NCBI GenBank assembly: GCA_039980135.1 | Contig: JBDXCV010000007.1 | Span: 124,001-188,000 of the forward strand | Length of the DNA: 64,000 nucleotides | Source of the DNA: Alphaproteobacteria bacterium | GTDB lineage: Bacteria > Pseudomonadota > Alphaproteobacteria > UBA6615 | Direction: 5' to 3' | Shown here: in pieces, positions 24,051 to 31,330 of the stretch | How positions within the stretch are numbered: position 1 is the first letter of the stretch | Layout of the letters: every line of letters begins with the position of its first letter | Translations under genes and position numbers: made by a program | Notes under the pieces: generated by a model | The model's input: the letters and a program-made list of their open reading frames with translations, nothing else | Told to the model about the DNA's origin: nothing | The model's database searches: none

Positions 24051-25280
24051 CTAGGAATCTGTTCGAGAAATATTGCCGCTGCGTTCGGGCAATCCCGTCA
24101 TCTGATGACAGATGTCCGCCAGCCGCGCGACGCCTTCGCGTATATCCTGATGGGACGGATGCCCGAAACACAGGCGCAGCCGATGGCGGCCGCTATCCGG
24201 GTCCGCCGACCAATCGGCACCGGGATTGATCGCCACGCCCTGTTCGAGCGCACCCGTCGCCAGTTCGCTGGTGTCGACGGCGTCGGGCAGGTTCACCCAG
24301 ATGAATATTCCGCCCTTGGGCTGCGCGTAACTGGCGGTCGTGCCGAACTCACTGTCCAGGGCGTCCATGATGGTCTCGCACTTGGCGCTCAAGACTCCCT
24401 GCAAGGCACCGACATGGCGTTCAAAATGTTCCGTGCAATATTCGGCTATGAGCATCTGTTCGAGCGCACCGGTGCCACCGTCATATTTGACTGCCAGGGC
24501 GTGGGCAATCACGTCGGGTTCCGCAGTGATGAAACCGACACGCAAGGCCGGCGCAATGGTCTTGGAGAACGATCCGCAATAGATCACCATGCCGTTCGTA
24601 TCGAGTGCCCGGATCGCACGGGGCCGTGTGCCGTCGAACGTCAGGTCGGCGTAGCAATCATCTTCGAAGATTGGGACGCCATGAGCGTGTGCGAGAGATA
24701 GCAGCTCCAGGCGGTTTGCCTCGGGCATGACCGAGCCGGAAGGATTCTGCACCGTCGGGATTGTATAGATGTATTTCGGCTTGCGATTCTCTGTATTCAG
24801 ACTGCTCAGGATGTTGGCGAGCGCGTCCATGCGAATCCCGTTTTCATCGAGTGGGGCGCCGATATACTCGACACCAAGACGGCTCAGGCGTTGCAGCGTC
24901 CCTTGGTAGGTAGCCTCTTCGACGATCACCACATCGCCTGGCGACAGAAGTACATCGTTTACCAGATCAAGCGCCTGCAATGACCCGGACACGATAAGAA
25001 TATCGTCGGCCGATTGCCGCATGCCCGTGCGTTCGTGCAGCGAAGTGGCCAAAAACTCGCGCAGCGGTCGATAACCCTGGGGGCCACTGGAGAGACCATA
25101 AGTCGACAGCGTATGACCTTCGCGTTTCAGGACGCTGGCTGCAGACTGTACGAAATCGTCAACTGGGATCGCGTCGGCGTCATTATGTCCGCCGATAAAG
25201 TTGTACTTCGGGAACCCGGTCCAGCGGGGCCTCGTTGCCGGCAGCCCGGATCGGTACAGCGACGCGTAGTCAAATCCCAT
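24051..25280 (-). CDS. PLP-dependent aminotransferase, class I/II (2-aminoadipate type)
   Basis: 409 residues with the fold-type I core found in MocR regulators and LysN/AAT enzymes, but no N-terminal winged helix, so it is an enzyme rather than a MocR regulator. Key segments: SGSLQALDLVNDVLLSPGD (PLP phosphate site), IPTVQNPSGSVMP (Asn), FEDDCYADLTF (Asp to the pyridine N) and CGSFSKTIAPALRVGF with the Schiff-base Lys. Amino donor unknown. It lies behind the molybdenum enzyme gene, 61 bases downstream, and next to an amino acid type transporter. Confidence 0.9.
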   Translation of the reverse strand: MGFDYASLYRSGLPATRPRWTGFPKYNFIGGHNDADAIPVDDFVQSAASVLKREGHTLSTYGLSSGPQGYRPLREFLATSLHERTGMRQSADDILIVSGSLQALDLVNDVLLSPGDVVIVEEATYQGTLQRLSRLGVEYIGAPLDENGIRMDALANILSSLNTENRKPKYIYTIPTVQNPSGSVMPEANRLELLSLAHAHGVPIFEDDCYADLTFDGTRPRAIRALDTNGMVIYCGSFSKTIAPALRVGFITAEPDVIAHALAVKYDGGTGALEQMLIAEYCTEHFERHVGALQGVLSAKCETIMDALDSEFGTTASYAQPKGGIFIWVNLPDAVDTSELATGALEQGVAINPGADWSADPDSGRHRLRLCFGHPSHQDIREGVARLADICHQMTGLPERSGNISRTDS

Positions 25281-25341
25281 GATTACTCCTGTTTCGGCCG
25301 GATGATCGAAAGGCTCGGATGGTCGCCATGTGCGTCGGGGT

Positions 25342-27681
25342 TTATGCCGCTTTCGGAGATTGCATCAGCTCCCAAATCCGCTCCGGTGTCGCGGGCATGT
25401 CGATATGGGACACATCGTATTCCCGCAGAGCGTTCGCAATTGCGGCGATGACAACCGGCGGGGCGACCAACGCACCGGCTTCGCCGGCCCCTTTCACGCC
25501 CAGTATGTTTGTCTTGCAGGGCACCTCGTTCGTGTCGAGCTCTATCATCGGCAAATCGTCGGCACGCGGCATGGTGTAGTCCATGAATGAACTGGTGATC
25601 ATCTGGCCGTTCTGCGGGTCGTAGAAAGTGTTCTCCATGATCGCCTGTCCGACACCCTGTGCGACCCCGCCATGCACCTGGCCGGCGACGAGCATCGGGT
25701 TGATCACCTTGCCCACATCGTCGATCGCGCAGTAGCGGACGATATCGATGACACCGGTGTCTTCATCGATCTCCAGTTCGCAGATATGGCAGCCATTCGG
25801 ATAGCTCCAATTCTCGATCGTGTGGGTGTCGGTGCCGTTCAGCGCGCCCTGCAATTCCTCGGGAAGGGTGGTGGAGGTGCGGGCATGTCTGGCAACGTCG
25901 AAAAGGGTCACGGCACGGTCCGTACCTGCAACACGGAACTCGCCATCCGTGAACTCGATATCGACGGCTGCGGTCTCAAGCATCTCCGATGCGATCAGGA
26001 TGCCCTTGGAGATGACCTCGTCGCTGGAATTCAGCGCCGCGACACTGCCGATATGGCTGGTTCTGGAGCCATGGCTACCGCCGCCGTCGGGCAGGTTGTC
26101 GCTGTCGCTGGTGTCGATCCGGACCTGCTCGAAATCGATACCGAGTTTCTCGGAGACGAGCTGCATGAATGATGTGTCATGGCCCTGGCCCATTGGCTGG
26201 GTGCCGACCCGAACAATAACCTGATCGTCTCCGACCTCCACTTCGGCGCTTTCCGTCGGGTTGCCGGCTGTCGTCTCCAGATACTGGCTGACCGCGATGC
26301 CGCTGAGTTTGCCTCTTTTGCGGGCATCAGCCCGACGTGTTTCGTGGCTGTCCCAGTCGGCCAGCTTTGCGACAAGGTCCATATTCTCCTCGAACGCGCC
26401 GCTGTCGTAGGTGGTTCCGACGGCGTTGGTATAGGGGAACCGGTCGTTGGAGATCAGGTTGCGTCGCCGGATTTCCAGCGGATCGATGCGGAGATCATGT
26501 GCCGCGACATCCACCAGTCGCTCCATCACATAGATGGCCTCCGGGCGGCCCGCACCGCGATAGGGCCCGACCGGGGCGGTGTTGGTGACGACGCATTTCA
26601 CTTCCACGTCGGCGAGCGGGACGTCATAGACGCTGGTGAGGATCTTCGGCCCGATCTGGGTGGGGACCGAGACGCCGGCCGAACAGGAATAGGCGCCGAT
26701 GTTTGCGACGGTTTTCACACGCACGGCCAGGAATTTTCCATCCTTGTCCAGGGCCAGCTCGCAATCCGAAATGTGATCGCGGCCGTGCAGGTCGCTGAGA
26801 AACGCTTCGGTACGATCGCTGATCCAGCGGACTTTCCGTCCGAGGCGCTTCGCGGCGACGAGCACCAGTACCTGTTCGGGGTAGGGGTGGGTTTTCATGC
26901 CGAACCCGCCGCCAACATCATCGACAAGGACGCGGATTTTCGTCGGCTCGCACTTGAAGAAGGCGCCGGCAAGCCAGCTGCGCAAAAGATGACGATTCTG
27001 GTTCGATGTATAGATGGTGTAGCGCTCGTCATCGGCGTCGTAGCTGCCGATCGCGCCGCGCACTTCCATGGAGTTCTGGACGATGCGCTGATTGACGAGG
27101 CGGACCGACGAGATGTGATCTGCCGCCTCGAAGGCCTTCTCGGTGGCGTCGGCGTCGCCGATCTGGGCCTGGAACAGGAAATTCTTCGGCACATCGTCCC
27201 AGATCTGAACGGCACCGCCGTTCATCGCCGCGTCGGTCTCGACGACGGCGGGAAGGGGGGCATAGTCGACGTCGATTGCTTCCGCCGCGTCGCGCGCCTG
27301 CTCGAGTGTCTCTGCCACGACAAACGCCACGGGGTCGCCCACATATCGCACCCGATCAGATGTCAGGGCATGTTGGGGTGGATAAACCAGAGGCGATCCG
27401 TCGGGCTTGGTCAGCGCGGCGAAGAATGGCGGGGGACCGGGGAACACGCCGATGCCGTCTTCGATGAGGTCCTGGCCGGTCAACACGCCGAGCACCCCGG
27501 GCATCGCCTCGGCTACGGTCTTGTCGATGGAGCGGATATCGGCATGTGCGTGAGGTGAACGGAGGACATAGCTCATGGCCTCGCCGTCACGGGGCAGGTC
27601 ATCATTGAATTTACCGCGGCCCGTCAGAAGTCTTGGGTCTTCGTTGCGCCGCACCGGTTGTCCAACACCGTATTTCGCCAT
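25342..27681 (-). CDS. Xanthine dehydrogenase-family molybdopterin-binding large subunit
   Basis: About 779 residues, the CoxL/XdhB-type Mo-MCD subunit. Start at 27681, with GGGGGGAAGAAA directly upstream; the further 24 residues to 27753 are not homologous. MAKYGVGQPVRRNEDPRLLTG is the standard opening. VGPYRGAGRPEAIYVME is close to the AYRGAGR loop of form II CoxL-like hydroxylases, not the form I CO dehydrogenase loop. GGGFGMKTHPYPE, MGQGHDTSF and VKGAGEAGALVAPP (with the catalytic Glu) are present. The FAD and 2Fe-2S subunits that normally accompany it are missing from this window, so it must recruit partners from elsewhere. Confidence 0.92.
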   Translation of the reverse strand: MAKYGVGQPVRRNEDPRLLTGRGKFNDDLPRDGEAMSYVLRSPHAHADIRSIDKTVAEAMPGVLGVLTGQDLIEDGIGVFPGPPPFFAALTKPDGSPLVYPPQHALTSDRVRYVGDPVAFVVAETLEQARDAAEAIDVDYAPLPAVVETDAAMNGGAVQIWDDVPKNFLFQAQIGDADATEKAFEAADHISSVRLVNQRIVQNSMEVRGAIGSYDADDERYTIYTSNQNRHLLRSWLAGAFFKCEPTKIRVLVDDVGGGFGMKTHPYPEQVLVLVAAKRLGRKVRWISDRTEAFLSDLHGRDHISDCELALDKDGKFLAVRVKTVANIGAYSCSAGVSVPTQIGPKILTSVYDVPLADVEVKCVVTNTAPVGPYRGAGRPEAIYVMERLVDVAAHDLRIDPLEIRRRNLISNDRFPYTNAVGTTYDSGAFEENMDLVAKLADWDSHETRRADARKRGKLSGIAVSQYLETTAGNPTESAEVEVGDDQVIVRVGTQPMGQGHDTSFMQLVSEKLGIDFEQVRIDTSDSDNLPDGGGSHGSRTSHIGSVAALNSSDEVISKGILIASEMLETAAVDIEFTDGEFRVAGTDRAVTLFDVARHARTSTTLPEELQGALNGTDTHTIENWSYPNGCHICELEIDEDTGVIDIVRYCAIDDVGKVINPMLVAGQVHGGVAQGVGQAIMENTFYDPQNGQMITSSFMDYTMPRADDLPMIELDTNEVPCKTNILGVKGAGEAGALVAPPVVIAAIANALREYDVSHIDMPATPERIWELMQSPKAA

Positions 27682-27800
27682 TTTCTTCCCCCCTGCCTGT
27701 ATTCTCTTATTCCGGATATTATGAAACGAACGGGCCGGTTGCGCGACATTCAATGTGCGATGAACGGTCGAATTAGTGGCTCTTGGTGGGAGAATTTACC

Positions 27801-28748
27801 TTGTCGATACCGAACCAGCGGACCGTCTACCTGAATGGTGACTACATTCCCGAGAACGAAGCGCGGATTCCCTTCCGCGATCGCGGAGTGAAATACGGAG
27901 ACGCGGTGTTCGACACGACGCGCACCTTCGGCCACGAGATATTCAAGCTGCGCGAGCATCTGGAACGCCTGTATCGCTCCCTGCGCTATATTGGGATCGA
28001 TCCCGGCATGTCGCTGGACGAGATGGCGGCGGTCACCGAAGAAGTGGTGCGCCGGAACCTGCCGACGATCGCCGCGGATGAGGATCTTTGGGTGTCCCAG
28101 CGGATCACGCGCGGGATCGTCGACCCGAACGAACGCTCCGCCTGGCCGGATTACGTTGGCCCCACGGTGATCGTGGAATGTCTGCCGTTGCCGCTGTCCA
28201 CCCGCGCGAAGGTCTATCGCGACGGGATCGACATGATCGTGTCATCGGTCCGTCGGACGGCACCCGACATGCTGAGTCCGCGGGCCAAGACCCACAATTA
28301 CCTGAATCTCATCATGGCCGACGAGGAAGTCTCGGCCCAAAACCCAGAGGCCTACGCGCTGATGCTGGACCATAACGGCAATGTTGCGGAGGGTCGGGGC
28401 AGCAATGTGTTTTTCGTTTCCGAGGGCCGTCTTTTTACCCCCCAGGAGCGCTACGTGCTGCCGGGTATCAGCCGCCAGACCGTGATGGAGCTTGCCGTGA
28501 AGATCGGTATCCCATGCGAGGAAAAGGATTTCGATCTATACGACGCCTACAATGCCGACGAGGCATTCATTTCCTCGACGAGTTTCTGCATCTGCCCTTG
28601 CCGCAGCGTCAGCGGGCGCGTGTTCGGAGACGGCGCTGTGCCCGGGCCGATCACCAGGCAGTTGATGGACGCCTATGTCGAGCATGTCGGTTTCGACTGG
28701 GTCGAACAATACGCGCGCTATCCGGTGCAGGACACGCCGCGCCTCTAG
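27801..28748 (+). CDS. Branched-chain/D-amino acid aminotransferase, class IV, TTG start
   Basis: Fold-type IV PLP enzyme of about 315 residues. No ATG is available at the head of the frame. TTG at 27801 is preferred because GGTGGGAGA lies 7 bases upstream; another TTG at 27783 lacks a site. RTVYLNGDYIPENEARIPFRDRG begins the fold. AKTHNYLNLIMAD contains the Schiff-base Lys, AEGRGSNVFFV the conserved Glu and ISSTSFCICPCRSVSG replaces the TGT-type phosphate-binding turn. Transcribed divergently from the molybdenum subunit. With the class I enzyme it gives two transaminases near the transporter. Confidence 0.88.
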   Translation: MSIPNQRTVYLNGDYIPENEARIPFRDRGVKYGDAVFDTTRTFGHEIFKLREHLERLYRSLRYIGIDPGMSLDEMAAVTEEVVRRNLPTIAADEDLWVSQRITRGIVDPNERSAWPDYVGPTVIVECLPLPLSTRAKVYRDGIDMIVSSVRRTAPDMLSPRAKTHNYLNLIMADEEVSAQNPEAYALMLDHNGNVAEGRGSNVFFVSEGRLFTPQERYVLPGISRQTVMELAVKIGIPCEEKDFDLYDAYNADEAFISSTSFCICPCRSVSGRVFGDGAVPGPITRQLMDAYVEHVGFDWVEQYARYPVQDTPRL

Positions 28749-29053
28749 TTCGCCGCGACGTTTGTGTTGTTGGCTGGCCCGTCAGGGGTCGGGACATCCA
28801 TGGGTTTGCAGAGTCCCTGCGCGCCAGTTTATGCAAACCGGTCCAACACTTTTGTATTGTTGGTTCAGTTCCCCGAAACGACCGGAATGGCCGTGAAACG
28901 GGTCCCGGGCGGATTTTAGGCGGTCTTCTGGTGGTTTTTCACGTTCAGATGGTGTCGCTGGAAGGTTCAGGCGCCTAACATTTGTGACGCGCCGGCAGTT
29001 GTGAAATGGCGAGTCGCGTTGTTAGTTGGGCCGAACAATGCAGGAGAATTGGC
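28749..29053. promoter_or_regulatory. Intergenic region with clustered direct and inverted repeats before the XRE-cupin regulator
   Basis: 305 bases without a gene. TTTGTGTTGTTGGCT (28761-28775) recurs as TTTGTATTGTTGGTT (28851-28865). GGTTTGCA (28803-28810) pairs with TGCAAACC (28832-28839) over 21 bases. CCAACA (28843-28848) pairs with TGTTGG (28858-28863), and TTGTT (29019-29023) with AACAA (29034-29038). This looks like a multi-site operator, most simply for the regulator encoded just downstream. Confidence 0.6.
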
Positions 29054-29707
29054 ATGGACGATTTGCGGACCGAAAGCGGATCGATCAACGGACTGACTCT
29101 GGGTACCAAGGTGCGGGCGCTCCGCAAAGCGCAAGGCAATACCCTGGCCGAAGTCTCGCAAGCCACCGGATTGTCGATCTCCGCCTTGTCCAAAATCGAG
29201 AACGATCAGGTCTCGCCGACATTTACGAACCTGATGCGCCTGGCCGAAGGCCTGCGGATATCACTCGGCGATCTGGTGACGCTGAAGCAAGACGAGGGCA
29301 ATGTTTCTGCGCGCATGACCGTCAGCCGCCAGTTGGATACGGTTTTCCGCTCGACCCCGAAATACGATATGTACGCCCTCTGCTCGGAACTGCGGCGAAA
29401 GCGCATGACGCCGCTGATCGAACGGGTCAAGGCCGATGAGCCCAGCCCGCTCGATGGCATGGTGTCTCATTCCGGCGAAGAATTTTTCTATGTACTGAAT
29501 GGTGCCATCGAAGTGCACACCGAGCATTACAGCCCGGTTCGCCTGGAGAAAGGCGATAGCGCCTATCTCGACAGCACGATGGCCCACACCCTGGTCGCGA
29601 TGGACGGCAAGGATGCCGACATCCTCATGGTGTGGCTCGGCCCGTCCCCGGTTGGCTCGGAAGACGGGGCGTCGATGGCCGAGGCAATCCTGAACCACGA
29701 TTGCTGA
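29054..29707 (+). CDS. XRE-family transcriptional regulator with C-terminal cupin
   Basis: 217 residues. The ATG at 29054 has AGGAGA 7 bases upstream; an earlier start is less likely. Residues about 18-72 form a phage-repressor-type helix-turn-helix (VRALRKAQGNTLAEVSQAT, then LSISALSKIENDQVSPTFTNL). The second half is a cupin (VSHSGEEFFYVLNGAIEVH and LEKGDSAYLDSTMAHTLVAMD) that would sense a small ligand. This arrangement occurs in PuuR and SutR-like regulators of amine or amino acid use. Probably autoregulates through the repeats upstream and controls nearby catabolic genes (inference). Confidence 0.9.
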   Translation: MDDLRTESGSINGLTLGTKVRALRKAQGNTLAEVSQATGLSISALSKIENDQVSPTFTNLMRLAEGLRISLGDLVTLKQDEGNVSARMTVSRQLDTVFRSTPKYDMYALCSELRRKRMTPLIERVKADEPSPLDGMVSHSGEEFFYVLNGAIEVHTEHYSPVRLEKGDSAYLDSTMAHTLVAMDGKDADILMVWLGPSPVGSEDGASMAEAILNHDC

Positions 29708-29742
29708 TCGACGACATCACTCCGGGCTTTTGGAGGAATTCC

Positions 29743-30531
29743 ATGGAAGTGCGTCATCTGGACGCGGTGAATGCCGATGTCATTCAGGTCGGTGATGGCC
29801 CTGATCTCCTGCTGATCCACTCGCTGCTGGCCGAGCGCACGGCTTTCGACAGGGCGTTGCCGGAACTGGCGGTCGGACACCGGGTCACGATACCGAATTT
29901 GCCCGGCTACGGTGCAACGCCGCCGCTGGAACATTCGAATCCTGACGTGCGTGCGTTCGCCGACTACCTCGCTGAAATCATGGATGCGGCCGGTCTTCCG
30001 GAAGATACGTCCGTCCTCGGGAACGGGGCAGGGGGGTTCATCAGTGTGGCGCTGGGTATTCATCATGGCGACCGTATCGGCAAACTGATCCTCGCCGACA
30101 CGGGGCCCGGTTTTCCCGATGCGGCGAAAAAACCACTGCACATACTGGCGGAAATGGTGGAAGCGAACGGTATGGACGCGGTCCTTGATGCGGCGATCCT
30201 GCGCATGTTCCCGCAGCCTTTCATCGAAGCCAATCCCGAGGTGATTGCCGAACGCAAGGCCGCGCTCGCGGCGGCAGATCCGATGGCGTTCGCGACGCTG
30301 GCAAGTGCGTTGGCACAAGTCGAAATGGCCGAAGAGATCGGCGGCATTGCGAACGAGACGATGGTGATGGTCGGATTGGATGACGCCACGACGCCGCCGG
30401 CCATGTCCTATGCGTTGAAACGGGGCATTCCCGGGGCAATATTGGTCGAGATTCCCGATTGCGGACATTGCCCGCAAATTCAGGCCAGGGACATATTCGT
30501 GAACGCTGTACTCGAGTTCATCGACGGCTAG
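29743..30531 (+). CDS. Alpha/beta-hydrolase-fold protein lacking the nucleophile
   Basis: 262 residues; the ATG at 29743 follows TGGAGGA. The fold is plain: DLLLIHSLLAERTAFDRALPE (oxyanion loop region), IPNLPGYGATPP, and a C-terminal IPDCGHCPQIQ that keeps the catalytic His. The nucleophile elbow, normally G-x-S-x-G, reads VLGNGAGGFIS: Gly95 (codon GGG at 30025-30027) stands where Ser belongs. A hydrolytic mechanism is therefore unlikely unless another residue takes over. Possible roles are a lyase, a cofactor-free dioxygenase-like enzyme or a binding protein. It is 35 bases after the regulator gene and probably shares its transcript. Confidence 0.85.
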   Translation: MEVRHLDAVNADVIQVGDGPDLLLIHSLLAERTAFDRALPELAVGHRVTIPNLPGYGATPPLEHSNPDVRAFADYLAEIMDAAGLPEDTSVLGNGAGGFISVALGIHHGDRIGKLILADTGPGFPDAAKKPLHILAEMVEANGMDAVLDAAILRMFPQPFIEANPEVIAERKAALAAADPMAFATLASALAQVEMAEEIGGIANETMVMVGLDDATTPPAMSYALKRGIPGAILVEIPDCGHCPQIQARDIFVNAVLEFIDG

Positions 30532-30547
30532 ATCGGAACATGGGGTG

Positions 30548-31177
30548 TCAGCCGTTCCTGGCACCCGCCATGCGGACCGCAAGGTCGCTATATTGATCCG
30601 CGAGATTTTCGACGGACAACGCCCCCTCGTTGCGAAACCAGTAAACCGCGAAATCGACGATTCCGATGATCGCGAACGCGGTTGTGGTGACGTTGTCGAA
30701 TACGAAGGTTCCGTCTTTTTCGCCCGCGATCAGGATGCCACGAAGCCGGTCCAGAAAGTCGCGTTGCATCTGGGTCAGCATGCGACGGCGCGCCGCCGGG
30801 AGCCCGCCAATAAGCTGGTCGACATTGTAGAGGCCCGCGTTCAGCATTGGCATGATATCCGCGTTGCCGACATCATGCTGGACATGCGCCCGGACAAAGC
30901 CGCGCAACTGTTCGAGCGGCGCGGCTCCCGCCGCGGCGACCATATCGGCAGACATCCGGTTCAGCTGGACCAGCGTATTCTCCAGCGTGGCGAACAGAAT
31001 CTCGTCTTTTGAATCGAAATGATAGTACAGCGCCGGGGCGCTGATCCCGATCGCACCGGCGATCGCCTCGAGGCTGGTTCGCTCATACCCGCGCGTTGCA
31101 AACAGTGTGGCCGCCTCGTGAATAATCGACGCTTTGGTCTCACTGGCGTTTCGCGAACGCTTTCGTGCCTGGGCCAT
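30548..31177 (-). CDS. TetR-family transcriptional regulator
   Basis: 209 residues. The N-terminal DNA-binding domain is clear: IHEAATLFATRGYERTSLEAIAGAIGISAPALYYHFDSKDEIL-type residues 19-60, with the helix-turn-helix around residue 38-57. The C-terminal ligand domain is all-helical and unmatched. Divergent from hyuA; the 150-base interval holds a palindrome of the length TetR dimers bind. Likely represses the hyuA operon and its own gene until an inducer, perhaps an acyl-CoA or the operon's substrate, binds (inference). Confidence 0.92.
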   Translation of the reverse strand: MAQARKRSRNASETKASIIHEAATLFATRGYERTSLEAIAGAIGISAPALYYHFDSKDEILFATLENTLVQLNRMSADMVAAAGAAPLEQLRGFVRAHVQHDVGNADIMPMLNAGLYNVDQLIGGLPAARRRMLTQMQRDFLDRLRGILIAGEKDGTFVFDNVTTTAFAIIGIVDFAVYWFRNEGALSVENLADQYSDLAVRMAGARNG

Positions 31178-31204
31178 GCGGCCACCTCCATCGGGGCAGT
31201 ATAG

Positions 31205-31226
31205 TTACTTAATGGCCATTAATTAA
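31205..31226. promoter_or_regulatory. Probable TetR operator
   Basis: A perfect 14-bp palindrome TTAATGGCCATTAA (31209-31222) extends by one mismatch to a 22-bp dyad ending TTA/TAA. It lies 28 bases before the TetR start and about 105 bases before hyuA, between divergent genes in an A/T-rich patch. Size and position fit a TetR homodimer site. Confidence 0.78.
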
Positions 31227-31330
31227 ACTTGGTTGCGCGGCAAACCGCCTGTTAATCTGGCACTCTAATTCGGGCGTCCCAAGGTGCCGGGCGCTTGCGC
31301 AAAACATTGGCGCCGGGGATGAGGAATACG

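Noticed and set aside
27746-27756. ACATTCAATGT dyad between molybdenum subunit and class IV aminotransferase genes
   Set aside because: Only 5-bp arms in a 120-base divergent gap; too short to call an operator by itself.
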